DNA from: Diprion similis
Taxonomy: Eukaryota > Arthropoda > Insecta > Hymenoptera > Diprionidae
Direction of reading: 5' to 3'
Length of the DNA stretch: 64,000 bases
Assembly: GCF_021155765.1 (NCBI RefSeq)
Contig: NC_060115.1
Coordinates: forward strand, 4,340,001-4,404,000
In this document: positions 35,513-48,660 of the stretch, piece after piece
Position numbering within the stretch: the stretch's first letter is position 1
Layout of the letters: each line of letters begins with the position of its first letter
Notes under the pieces: model-generated
Database searches by the model: none
The model's input: the letters and a program-made list of their open reading frames with translations, nothing else
What the model was told of the DNA's origin: nothing
Translations under genes and position numbers: made by a program

Positions 35513-38500
35513 CTAGACTAATTGGGACCCCAGGAACTCAAAAAACACTCTGAAAAAAGCGTAGGAACAACAGCAGAGAAATGACGATGAAAATCTGCAG
35601 TTTTTCGGCTGTAACTTTTGATCCGTTGCTCCCAGCGTATTGGGACTGCGCTCAATCGATTTCTCTCGCAAAATTACGTCGGAATAGTGCCCTACAGAAT
35701 CGATTGCAGCACTTTTCAAAATCGTCGAAATTTTCGTCAAAAATCCAAAGGGGTTAGCCTTACTTTTTTTGCGATTTTTGGAGCTGAAAATTTCTGGTCT
35801 CCGAATTGATTTGTATGACCGTTTCTAGACTAATTGGGACCCCAGGAACTCAAAAAACACATCAAAAAAAGCGTAGGAACAACAGCAGAGAAATTACGAT
35901 GAAAATCTGCAGTTTTTTGGCTGTAACTTTCGATCCGTTGCTCGCAGCGTATTGGGACTGCGCTCAATCGATTTCTCTCGCAAAATTACGTCGGAATAGT
36001 GCCCTACAGAACCGATTGCAGCACTTTTCGAAATCATCGAAATTTTCGTCAAAAATCCAAAGGGGTTAGCCTTACTATTTTTGCGATTTTTGGAGCTGAA
36101 AACTTCTGGTCTCCGAATTGATTTGTATGACCGTTTCTTGACTAATTGGGACCCCAGGAACTCACAAAACACATTAAAAAAAGCGTAAGAGCATTAGCAG
36201 AGAAATGACGATGAAAATCTGCAGTTTTTCGGCTGTAACTTTTGATCCGTTGCTCGCAGCGTATTGGGACTGCGCTCAATCGATTTCTCTGGCAAAATTA
36301 CGTCGGAATAGTGCCCTACAGAATCAATTGCAGCACTTTTCAAAATCGTCGAAATTTTCGTCAAAAAAGCAAAGGGGTTAGCCTTACTTTTTTTTGCGAT
36401 TTTTGAAGCTGAAAATTTCTGGTCTCCGAATTGATTTGTATGACCGTTTCTAGACTAATTGGGACCCCAGGAACTCAAAAAACACTTTGAAATAAGCGTA
36501 GGAACAACAGCAGAGAAATGACGATGAAAATCTGCAGTTTTTCGGCTGTAACTTTTGATCCGTTGCTCGCAGCGTATTGGGACTGCGCTCAATCGATTTC
36601 TCTCGCAAAATTACGTCGGAATAGTGCCCTACAGAATCGATTGCAGCACTTTTCGAAATCATCGAAATTTTCGTCAAAAATCCAAAGGGGTTAGCCTTAC
36701 TTTTTTTTGCGATTTTTAAAGCTGAAAATTTGTGGTCTCCGAATTGATTTGTATGACCGTTTCTAGACTAATTGGGACCCCAGGAACTCAAAAAACACTT
36801 TGAAATAAGCGTAGGAAACACAGCAGAGAAATGACGATGAAAATCTGCAGTTTTTCGGCTGTAACTTTTGATCCGTTGCTCGCAGCGTATTGGGACTGCG
36901 CTTAATCGATTTCTCTCGCAAAATTACGTCGGAATAGTGCCCTACAGAATCGATTGCAGCACTTTTCGAAATCATCAAAATTTTCGTCAAAAATCCAAAG
37001 GGGTTAGCCTTACTTTTTTCGCGATTTTTGGAGCTGAAAACTTCTGGTCTCCGAATTGATTTGTATGACCGTTTCTTGACTAATTGGGACCCCAGGAACT
37101 CACAAAACACATTAAAAAAAGCGTAGGAGCTCCAGCAGAGAAATGACGATGAAAATCTGCAGTTTTTCGGCTGTAACTTTTGATCCGTTGCTCGCAGCGT
37201 ATTGGGACTGCGCTCAATCGATTTCTCTCGCAAAATTACGTCGGAATAGTGCCCTACAGAATCGATTGCAGCACTTTTCGAAATCATCGAAATTTTCGTG
37301 AAAAATCCAAAGGGGTTGGCCTTACTTTTTTTTGCGATTTTTAAAGCTGAAAATTTCTGGTCTCCGAATTGATTTGTATGACCGTTTCTAGACTAATTGG
37401 GACCCCAGGAACTCAAAAAACACTTTGAAATAAGCGTAGGAACAACAGCAGAGAAATGACGATGAAAATCTGCAGTTTTTCGGCTGTAACTTTTGATCCG
37501 TTGCTCGCAGCGTATTGGGACTGCGCTCAATCGATTTCTCTCGCAAAATTACGTCGGAATAGTGCCCTACAGAATCGATTGCAGCACTTTTCGAAATCAT
37601 CGAAATTTTCGTCAAAAATCCAAAGGGGTTAGCCTTACTTTTTTTGCGATTTTTGGAGCTGAAAACTTCTGGTCTCCGAATTGATTTGTATGACCGTTTC
37701 TTGACTAATTGGGACCCCAGGAACTCACAAAACACATTAAAAAAAGCGTAGGAGCTCCAGCAGAGAAATGACGATGAAAATCTGCAGTTTTTCGGCTGTA
37801 ACTTTTGATCCGTTGCTCGCAGCGTATTGGGACTGCGCTCAATCGATTTCTCTCGCAAAATTACGTCGGAATAGTGCCCTACAGAATCGATTGCAGCACT
37901 TTTCGAAATCATCGAAATTTTCGTGAAAAATCCAAAGGGGTTAGCCTTACTTTTTTTTGCGATTTTTAAAGCTGAAAATTTCTGGTCTCCGAATTGATTT
38001 GTATGACCGTTTCTAGACTAATTGGGACCCCAGGAACTCAAAAAACACTCTGAAAAAAGCGTAGGAACAACAGCAGAGAAATGACGATGAAAATCTGCAG
38101 TTTTTCGGCTGTAACTTTTGATCCGTTGCTCCCAGCGTATTGGGACTGCGCTCAATCGATTTCTCTCGCAAAATTACGTCGGAATAGTGCCCTACAGAAT
38201 CGATTGCAGCACTTTTCAAAATCGTCGAAATTTTCGTCAAAAATCCAAAGGGGTTAGCCTTACTTTTTTTGCGATTTTTGGAGCTGAAAATTTCTGGTCT
38301 CCGAATTGATTTGTATGACCGTTTCTAGACTAATTGGGACCCCAGGAACTCAAAAAACACATCAAAAAAAGCGTAGGAACAACAGCAGAAAAATTACGAT
38401 GAAAATCTGCAGTTTTTTGGCTGTAACTTTCGATCCGTTGCTCGCAGCGTATTGGGACTGCGCTCAATCGATTTCTCTCGCAAAATTACGTCGGAATAGT

Positions 38501-40512
38501 GCCCTACAGAACCGATTGCAGCACTTTTCGAAATCATCGAAATTTTCGTCAAAAATCCAAAGGGGTTAGCCTTACTATTTTTGCGATTTTTGGAGCTGAA
38601 AACTTCTGGTCTCCGAATTGATTTGTATGACCGTTTCTTGACTAATTGGGACCCCAGGAACTCACAAAACACATTAAAAAAAGCGTAAGAGCATTAGCAG
38701 AGAAATGACGATGAAAATCTGCAGTTTTTCGGCTGTAACTTTTGATCCGTTGCTCGCAGCGTATTGGGACTGCGCTCAATCGATTTCTCTGGCAAAATTA
38801 CGTCGGAATAGTGCCCTACAGAATCAATTGCAGCACTTTTCAAAATCGTCGAAATTTTCGTCAAAAAAGCAAAGGGGTTAGCCTTACTTTTTTTTGCGAT
38901 TTTTGAAGCTGAAAATTTCTGGTCTCCGAATTGATTTGTATGACCGTTTCTAGACTAATTGGGACCCCAGGAACTCAAAAAACACTTTGAAATAAGCGTA
39001 GGAACAACAGCAGAGAAATGACGATGAAAATCTGCAGTTTTTCGGCTGTAACTTTTGATCCGTTGCTCGCAGCGTATTGGGACTGCGCTCAATCGATTTC
39101 TCTCGCAAAATTACGTCGGAATAGTGCCCTACAGAATCGATTGCAGCACTTTTCGAAATCATCGAAATTTTCGTCAAAAATCCAAAGGGGTTAGCCTTAC
39201 TTTTTTTTGCGATTTTTAAAGCTGAAAATTTGTGGTCTCCGAATTGATTTGTATGACCGTTTCTAGACTAATTGGGACCCCAGGAACTCAAAAAACACTT
39301 TGAAATAAGCGTAGGAAACACAGCAGAGAAATGACGATGAAAATCTGCAGTTTTTCGGCTGTAACTTTTGATCCGTTGCTCGCAGCGTATTGGGACTGCG
39401 CTTAATCGATTTCTCTCGCAAAATTACGTCGGAATAGTGCCCTACAGAATCGATTGCAGCACTTTTCGAAATCATCAAAATTTTCGTCAAAAATCCAAAG
39501 GGGTTAGCCTTACTTTTTTCGCGATTTTTGGAGCTGAAAACTTCTGGTCTCCGAATTGATTTGTATGACCGTTTCTTGACTAATTGGGACCCCAGGAACT
39601 CACAAAACACATTAAAAAAAGCGTAGGAGCTCCAGCAGAGAAATGACGATGAAAATCTGCAGTTTTTCGGCTGTAACTTTTGATCCGTTGCTCGCAGCGT
39701 ATTGGGACTGCGCTCAATCGATTTCTCTCGCAAAATTACGTCGGAATAGTGCCCTACAGAATCGATTGCAGCACTTTTCGAAATCATCGAAATTTTCGTG
39801 AAAAATCCAAAGGGGTTGGCCTTACTTTTTTTTGCGATTTTTTAAGCTGAAAATTTCTGGTCTCCGAATTGATTTGTATGACCGTTTCTAGACTAATTGG
39901 GACCCCAGGAACTCAAAAAACACTTTGAAATAAGCGTAGGAACAACAGCAGAGAAATGACGATGAAAATCTGCAGTTTTTCGGCTGTAACTTTTGATCCG
40001 TTGCTCGCAGCGTATTGGGACTGCGCTCAATCGATTTCTCTCGCAAAATTACGTCGGAATAGTGCCCTACAGAATCGATTGCAGCACTTTTCGAAATCAT
40101 CGAAATTTTCGTCAAAAATCCAAAGGGGTTAGCCTTACTTTTTTTGCGATTTTTGGAGCTGAAAACTTCTGGTCTCCGAATTGATTTGTATGACCGTTTC
40201 TTGACTAATTGGGACCCCAGGAACTCACAAAACACATTAAAAAAAGCGTAGGAGCTCCAGCAGAGAAATGACGATGAAAATCTGCAGTTTTTCGGCTGTA
40301 ACTTTTGATCCGTTGCTCGCAGCGTATTGGGACTGCGCTCAATCGATTTCTCTCGCAAAATTACGTCGGAATAGTGCCCTACAGAATCGATTGCAGCACT
40401 TTTCGAAATCATCGAAATTTTCGTGAAAAATCCAAAGGGGTTAGCCTTACTTTTTTTTGCGATTTTTAAAGCTGAAAATTTCTGGTCTCCGAATTGATTT
40501 GTATGACCGTTT
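35513..40512. repeat. Octamer higher-order repeat, two adjacent 2500-bp units
   Basis: 35513-38012 and 38013-40512 share rare variants in the same order: GCTCCCAGCG, TTACTATTTTTGCG, GAGCATTAGCAG, TCTCTGGCAAAA, AAATTTGTGG, GGAAACACAGCAG, GCGCTTAATCG, CATCAAAATT, GGGGTTGGCC. By eye I found only two differences: GCAGAGAAATT against GCAGAAAAATT, and ATTTTTAAAG against ATTTTTTAAG. A third, partly altered copy begins at 43011. Confidence 0.88.
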
Positions 40513-43500
40513 CTAGACTAATTGGGACCCCAGGAACTCAAAAAACACTTTGAAATAAGCGTAGGAACAACAGCAGAGAAATGACGATGAAAATCTGCAG
40601 TTTTTCGGCTGTAACTTTTGATCCGTTGCTCGCAGCGTATTGGGACTGCGCTCAATCGATTTCTCTCGCAAAATTACGTCGGAATAGTGCCCTACAGAAT
40701 CGATTGCAGCACTTTTCGAAATCATCGAAATTTTCGTCAAAAATCCAAAGGGGTTAGCCTTACTTTTTTTGCGATTTTTGGAGCTGAAAACTTCTGGTCT
40801 CCGAATTGATTTGTATGACCGTTTCTTGACTAATTGGGACCCCAGGAACTCACAAAACACATTAAAAAAAGCGTAGGAGCTCCAGCAGAGAAATGACGAT
40901 GAAAATCTGCAGTTTTTCGGCTGTAACTTTTGATCCGTTGCTCGCAGCGTATTGGGACTGCGCTCAATCGATTTCTCTCGCAAAATTACGTCGGAATAGT
41001 GCCCTACAGAATCGATTGCAGCACTTTTCAAAATCGTCGAAATTTTCGTCAAAAATCCAAAGGGGTTAGCCTTACTTTTTTTGCGATTTTTGGAACTGGA
41101 AATTTCTGGTCTCCGAATTGATTTGTATGACCGTTTCTAGACTAATTGGGACCCCAGGAACTCACAAAACACTTTGAAAAAAGCGTAGGAACAACAGCAG
41201 AGAAATGACGATGAAAATCTGCAGTTTTTTGGCTGTAACTTTTGATCCGTTGCTCGCAGCGTATTGGGACTGCGCTCAATCGATTTCTCTCGCAAAATTA
41301 CGTCGGAATAGTGCCCTACAGAATCGATTGCAGCACTTTTCAAAATCGTCGAAATTTTCGTCAAAAAAGCAAAGGGGTTAGCCTTACTTTTTTTGCGATT
41401 TTTGGAGCTGAAAACTTCTGGTCTCCGAATTGATTTGTATGACCGTTTCTTGACTAATTGGGACCCCAGGAACTCACAAAACACATTAAAAGAAGCGTAG
41501 GAGCACCAGCAGAGAAATGACGATGAAAATCTGCAGTTTTTCGGCTGTAACTTTTGATCCGTTGCTCGCAGCGTATTGGGACTGCGCTAAATCGATTTCT
41601 CTCGCAAAATTACGTCGGAATAGTGCCCTACAGAATCGATTGCAGCACTTTTCAAAATCGTCGAAATTTTCGTCAAAAAAGCAAAGGGGTTAGCCTTACT
41701 TTTTTTTGCGATTTTTGAAGCTGAAAATTTCTGGTCTCCGAATTGATTTGTATGACCGTTTCTAGACTAATTGGGACCCCAGGAACTCAAAAAACACTTT
41801 GAAAAAAGCGTAGGAACAACAGCAGAGAAATGACGATGAAAATCTGCAGTTTTTCGGCTGTAACTTTTGATCCGTTGCTCGCAGCGTATTGGGACTGCGC
41901 TCAATCGATTTCTCTCGCAAAATTACGTCGGAATAGTGCCCTACAGAATCGATTGCAGCACTTTTCAAAATCGTCGAAATTTTCGTCAAAAATCCAAAGG
42001 GGTTAGCCTTACTTTTTTTGCGATTTTTGAAGCTGAAAACTTCTGGTCTCCGAATTGATTTGTATGACCGTTTCTTGACTAATTGGGACCCCAGGAACTC
42101 ACAAAACACATTAAAAAAAGCGTAAGAGCACCAGCAGAGAAATGACGATGAAAATCTGCAGTTTTTCGGCTGTAACTTTTGATCCGTTGCTCGCAGCGTA
42201 TTGGGACTGCGCTCAATCGATTTCTCTCGCAAAATTACGTCGGAAGAGTGCCCTACAGAATCGATTGCAGCACTTTTCAAAATCGTCGAAATTTTCGTCA
42301 AAAAAGCAAAGGGGTTAGCCTTACTTTTTTTGCGATTTTTGGAGCTGAAAACTTCTGGTCTCCGAATTGATTTGTATGACCGTTTCTTGACTAATTGGGA
42401 CCCCAGGAACTCACAAAACACATTAAAAGAAGCGTAGGAGCACCAGCAGAGAAATGACGATGAAAATCTGCAGTTTTTCGGCTGTAACTTTTGATCCGTT
42501 GCTCGCAGCGTATTGGGACTGCGCTCAATCGATTTCTCTCGCAAAATTACGTCGGAATAGTGCCCTACAGAATCGATTGCAGCACTTTTCAAAATCGTCG
42601 AAATTTTCGTCAAAAAAGCAAAGGGGTTAGCCTTACTTTTTTTTGCGATTTTTGAAGCTGAAAATTTCTGGTCTCCGAATTGATTTGTATGACCGTTTCT
42701 AGACTAATCGGGACCCCAGGAACTCAAAAAACACTTTGAAAAAAGCGTAGGAACAACAGCAGAGAAATGACGATGAAAATCTGCAGTTTTTCGGCTGTAA
42801 CTTTTGATCCGTTGCTCGCAGCGTATTGGGACTGCGCTCAATCGATTTCTCTCGCAAAATTACGTCGGAATAGTGCCCTACAGAATCGATTGCAGCACTT
42901 TTCAAAATCGTCGAAATTTTCGTCAAAAATCCAAAGGGGTTAGCCTTACTTTTTCTGCGATTTTTGGAGCTGAAAATTTCTGGTCTCCGAATTGATTTGT
43001 ATGACCGTTTCTAGACTAATTGGGACCCCAGGAACTCAAAAAACACTCTGAAAAAAGCGTAGGAACAACAGCAGAGAAATGACGATGAAAATCTGCAGTT
43101 TTTCGGCTGTAACTTTTGATCCGTTGCTCCCAGCGTATTGGGACTGCGCTCAATCGATTTCTCTCGCAAAATTACGTCGGAATAGTGCCCTACAGAATCG
43201 ATTGCAGCACTTTTCAAAATCGTCGAAATTTTCGTCAAAAATCCAAAGGGGTTAGCCTTACTTTTTTTGCGATTTTTGGAGCTGAAAATTTCTGGTCTCC
43301 GAATTGATTTGTATGACCGTTTCTAGACTAATTGGGACCCCAGGAACTCAAAAAACACATCAAAAAAAGCGTAGGAACAACAGCAGAGAAATTACGATGA
43401 AAATCTGCAGTTTTTTGGCTGTAACTTTCGATCCGTTGCTCGCAGCGTATTGGGACTGCGCTCAATCGATTTCTCTCGCAAAATTACGTCGGAATAGTGC

Positions 43501-43947
43501 CCTACAGAACCGATTGCAGCACTTTTCGAAATCATCGAAATTTTCGTCAAAAATCCAAAGGGGTTAGCCTTACTATTTTTGCGATTTTTGGAGCTGAAAA
43601 CTTCTGGTCTCCGAATTGATTTGTATGACCGTTTCTTGACTAATTGGGACCCCAGGAACTCACAAAACACATTAAAAAAAGCGTAAGAGCACCAGCAGAG
43701 AAATGACGATGAAAATCTGCAGTTTTTCGGCTGTAACTTTTGATCCGTTGCTCGCAGCGTATTGGGACTGCGCTCAATCGATTTCTCTGGCAAAATTACG
43801 TCGGAATAGTGCCCTACAGAATCAATTGCAGCACTTTTCAAAATCGTCGAAATTTTCGTCAAAAAAGCAAAGGGGTTAGCCTTACTTTTTTTTGCGATTT
43901 TTGAAGCTGAAAATTTCTGGTCTCCGAATTGATTTGTATGACCGTTT

Positions 43948-45823
43948 CTAGACTAATTGGGACCCCAGGAACTCAAAAAACACTTTGAAATAAGCGTAGG
44001 AACAACAGCAGAGAAATGACGATGAAAATCTGCAGTTTTTCGGCTGTAACTTTTGATCCGTTGCTCGCAGCGTATTGGGACTGCGCTCAATCGATTTCTC
44101 TCGCAAAATTACGTCGGAATAGTGCCCTACAGAATCGATTGCAGCACTTTTCGAAATTATCGAAATTTTCGTCAAAAATCCAAAGGGGTTAGCCTTACTT
44201 TTTTTTGCGATTTTTAAAGCTGAAAATTTGTGGTCTCCGAATTGATTTGTATGACCGTTTCTAGACTAATTGGGACCCCAGGAACTCAAAAAACACTTTG
44301 AAATAAGCGTAGGAAACACAGCAGAGAAATGACGATGAAAATCTGCAGTTTTTCGGCTGTAACTTTTGATCCGTTGCTCGCAGCGTATTGGGACTGCGCT
44401 TAATCGATTTCTCTCGCAAAATTACGTCGGAATAGTGCCCTACAGAATCGATTGCAGCACTTTTCGAAATCATCAAAATTTTCGTCAAAAATCCAAAGGG
44501 GTTAGCCTTACTTTTTTCGCGATTTTTGGAGCTGAAAACTTCTGGTCTCCGAATTGATTTGTATGACCGTTTCTTGACTAATTGGGACCCCAGGAACTCA
44601 CAAAACACATTAAAAAAAGCGTAGGAGCTCCAGCAGAGAAATGACGATGAAAATCTGCAGTTTTTCGGCTGTAACTTTTGATCCGTTGCTCGCAGCGTAT
44701 TGGGACTGCGCTCAATCGATTTCTCTCGCAAAATTACGTCGGAATAGTGCCCTACAGAATCGATTGCAGCACTTTTCGAAATCATCGAAATTTTCGTGAA
44801 AAATCCAAAGGGGTTAGCCTTACTTTTTTTTGCGATTTTTAAAGCTGAAAATTTCTGGTCTCCGAATTGATTTGTATGACCGTTTCTAGACTAATTGGGA
44901 CCCCAGGAACTCAAAAAACACTTTGAAATAAGCGTAGGAACAACAGCAGAGAAATGACGATGAAAATCTGCAGTTTTTCGGCTGTAACTTTTGATCCGTT
45001 GCTCGCAGCGTATTGGGACTGCGCTCAATCGATTTCTCTCGCAAAATTACGTCGGAATAGTGCCCTACAGAATCGATTGCAGCACTTTTCGAAATCATCG
45101 AAATTTTCGTCAAAAATCCAAAGGGGTTAGCCTTACTTTTTTTCGCGATTTTTAAAGCTGAAAATTTGTGGTCTCCGAATTGATTTGTATGACCGTTTCT
45201 AGACTAATTGGGACCCCAGGAACTCAAAAAACACTTTGAAATAAGCGTAGGAAACACAGCAGAGAAATGACGATGAAAATCTGCAGTTTTTCGGCTGTAA
45301 CTTTTGATCCGTTGCTCGCAGCGTATTGGGACTGCGCTTAATCGATTTCTCTCGCAAAATTACGTCGGAATAGTGCCCTACAGAATCGATTGCAGCACTT
45401 TTCGAAATCATCAAAATTTTCGTCAAAAATCCAAAGGGGTTAGCCTTACTTTTTTCGCGATTGTTGGAGCTGAAAACTTCTGGTCTCCGAATTGATTTGT
45501 ATGACCGTTTCTTGACTAATTGGGACCCCAGGAACTCACAAAACACATTAAAAAAAGCGTAGGAGCTCCAGCAGAGAAATGACGATGAAAATCTGCAGTT
45601 TTTCGGCTGTAACTTTTGATCCGTTGCTCGCAGCGTATTGGGACTGCGCTCAATCGATTTCTCTCGCAAAATTACGTCGGAATAGTGCCCTACAGAATCG
45701 ATTGCAGCACTTTTCGAAATCATCGAAATTTTCGTGAAAAATCCAAAGGGGTTAGCCTTACTTTTTTTTGCGATTTTTAAAGCTGAAAATTTCTGGTCTC
45801 CGAATTGATTTGTATGACCGTTT
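43948..45823. repeat. Trimer higher-order repeat, two 938-bp units
   Basis: Within the third copy of the octamer block a three-monomer segment is doubled. AAATTTGTGG recurs at about 44227 and 45165, GGAAACACAGCAG at about 44311 and 45249, and GCGCTTAATCG at about 44396 and 45334, each 938 bp apart. Confidence 0.85.
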
Positions 45824-48660
45824 CTAGACTAATTGGGACCCCAGGAACTCAAAAAACACTTTGAAATAAGCGTAGGAACAACAGCAGAGAAATGACGATG
45901 AAAATCTGCAGTTTTTCGGCTGTAACTTTTGATCCGTTGCTCGCAGCGTATTGGGACTGCGCTCAATCGATTTCTCTCGCAAAATTACGTCGGAATAGTG
46001 CCCTACAGAATCAATTGCAGCACTTTTCAAAATCGTCGAAATTTTCGTCAAAAAAGCAAAGGGGTTAGCCTTACTTTTTTTTGCGATTTTTGAAGCTGAA
46101 AATTTCTGGTCTCCGAATTGATTTGTATGACCGTTTCTAGACTAATTGGGACCCCAGGAACTCAAAAAACACTTTGAAATAAGCGTAGGAACAACAGCAG
46201 AGAAATGACGATGAAAATCTGCAGTTTTTCGGCTGTAACTTTTGATCCGTTGCTCGCAGCGTATTGGGACTGCGCTCAATCGATTTCTCTCGCAAAATTA
46301 CGTCGGAATAGTGCCCTACAGAATCGATTGCAGCACTTTTCGAAATCATCGAAATTTTCGTCAAAAATCCAAAGGGGTTAGCCTTACTTTTTTTTGCGAT
46401 TTTTGAAGCTGAAAATTTCTGGTCTCCGAATTGATTTGTATGACCGTTTCTAGACTAATTGGGACCCCAGGAACTCAAAAAACACTTTGAAATAAGCGTA
46501 GGAACAACAGCAGAGAAATGACGATGAAAATCTGCAGTTTTTCGGCTGTAACTTTCGATCCGTTGCTCGCAGCGTATTGGGACTGCGCTCAATCGATTTC
46601 TCTCGCAAAATTACGTCGGAATAGTGCCCTACAGAATCGATTGCAGCACTTTTCAAAATCGTCGAAATTTTCGTCAAAAAAGCAAAGGGGTTAGCCTTAC
46701 TTTTTTTGCGATTTTTGGAGCTGAAAACTTCTGGTCTCCGAATTGATTTGTATGACCGTTTCTTGACTAATTGGGACCCCAGGAACTCACAAAACACATT
46801 AAAAGAAGCGTAGGAGCACCAGCAGAGAAATGACGATGAAAATCTGCAGTTTTTCGGCTGTAACTTTTGATCCGTTGCTCGCAGCGTATTGGGACTGCGC
46901 TCAATCGATTTCTCTTGCAAAATTACGTCGGAATAGTGCCCTACAGAATCGATTGCAGCACTTTTCAAAATCGTCGAAATTTTCGTCAAAAAAGCAAAGG
47001 GGTTAGCCTTACTTTTTTTTGCGATTTTTGAAGCTGAAAATTTCTGGTCTCCGAATTGATTTGTATGACCGTTTCTAGACTAATTGGGACCCCAGGAACT
47101 CAAAAAACACTTTGAAAAAAGCGTAGGAACAACAGCAGAGAAATGACGATGAAAATCTGCAGTTTTTCGGCTGTAACTTTTGATCCGTTGCTCGCAGCGT
47201 ATTGGGACTGCGCTCAATCGATTTCTCTCGCAAAATTACGTCGGAATAGTGCCCTACAGAATCGATTGCAGCACTTTTCAAAATCGTCGAAATTTTCGTC
47301 AAAAAAGCAAAGGGGTTAGCCTTACTTTTTTTTGCGATATTTGAAGCTGAAAATTTCTGGTCTCCGAATTGATTTGTATGACCGTTTCTAGACTAATTGG
47401 GACCCCAGGAACTCAAAAAACACTTTGAAAAAAGCGTAGGAACAACAGCAGAGAAATAACGATGAAAATCTGCAGTTTTTCGGCTGTAACTTTTGATCCG
47501 TTGCTCGCAGCGTATTGGGACTGCGCTCAATCGATTTCTCTCGCAAAATTACGTCGGAATAGTGCCCTACAGAATCGATTGCAGCACTTTTCAAAATCGT
47601 CGAAATTTTCGTCAAAAATCCAAAGGGGTTAGCCTTACTTTTTTTGCGATTTTTGGAGCTGAAAATTTCTGGTCTCCGAATTGATTTGTATGACCGTTTC
47701 TAGACTAATTGGGACCCCAGGAACTCAAAAAACACATCAAAAAAAGCGTAGGAACAACAGCAGAGAAATGACGATGAAAATCTGCAGTTTTTTGGCTGTA
47801 ACTTTTGATCCGTTGCTCGCAGCGTATTGGGACTGCGCTCAATCGATTTCTCTCGCAAAATTACGTCGGAATAGCGCCCTACAGAATCGATTGCAGCACT
47901 TTTCAAAATCGTCGAAATTTCCGTCAAAAATCCAAAGGGGTTAGCCTTACTTTTTTTGCGATTTTTGGAGCTGAAAATTTCTGGTCTCCGAATTGATTTG
48001 TATGACCGTTTCTCGACGAATTGGGACCCCAGAAACTCACAAAACACTTCAAAAAAAGCGTAGGAGCACCAGCAGAGAATCGACGATGAAAATCTGCAGT
48101 TTTTCGGCTGTAACTTTTGATCCGTTGCTCGCAGCGTATTGGGACTGCGCTCAATCGATTTCTCCCGCAAAATTACGTCGGAATAGTGCCCTACAGAATC
48201 GATCGCAGCACTTTTCAAAATCGTCGAAATTTTCGTCAAAAATCCAAAGGGGTTAGCCTTACTTTTTCTGCGATTTTTGGAGCTGAAAATTTCTGGTCTC
48301 TGAATTAATTTGTATGACCGTTTAACGGCTAATTGGAACCCCAGGAACTCAAAAAACACATTTAAAAAAGCGTAGGATCAACAGCAGAGAAATGACGATG
48401 AAAATCGGCAGTTTTTTGGCTGTAACTTCTGATCCGCTGCTTGCAGCGTATTGGGCCTGGGCTTAATCGATTCCTCTAGCAAAATGACGTCGGAATAGTG
48501 CCCTCAAGAATCAATTGCAGCACTTTTTAAAGTCGTCGAAATTTTCGTCAAAAATCCAAAGTAGTTAGCCGTGCCTATTTTTGTCAGCAAAACATTTCAC
48601 GTCCCGGAATTGATCGGTATGATATCCCCTCAACTAATCGGATTTTCAAGAATGTAAAAA

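Larger units (their letters stand above)
21150..48660. repeat. Satellite array, 312/313-bp monomer, about 88 copies
   Basis: A head-to-tail tandem array runs without any gene or inserted element. The anchor GATCCGTTGCTCGCAGCG recurs every 312 or 313 bp from about 21256 to 48432 (the last copy is diverged). The one-base difference is mainly a T7 versus T8 run after TTAGCCTTAC; one 311-bp monomer near 31400 lost bases after GCGATTTT. Two broad subtypes often alternate. One has TTTCTAGACTAA with AAAACACTTTGAAA and AACAACAGCAG; the other has TTTCTTGACTAA with CACAAAACACATTAAAA and AGCACCAGCAG. Inner monomers are nearly identical. The outermost ones (21150-21250 and 48000-48660) are clearly degraded, the pattern expected from unequal exchange. 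I see no CENP-B-box-like 17-mer. Whether the array is centromeric, pericentromeric or interstitial cannot be told from sequence; active genes lie within 1 kb on both sides. Confidence 0.97.

Noticed and set aside
21460-48359. Long open frames through the satellite (up to 387 codons on the minus strand, 63-92 codons on the plus strand)
   Set aside because: They arise because 312 is divisible by three, so an open monomer stays open. They break at every 313-bp monomer, occur on both strands, have no splice or promoter context and show a repeat pattern driven by DNA identity. Not coding.
21150-48660. CRISPR-like array
   Set aside because: The whole 312-bp unit repeats; there are no unique spacers, and the genome is an insect's.
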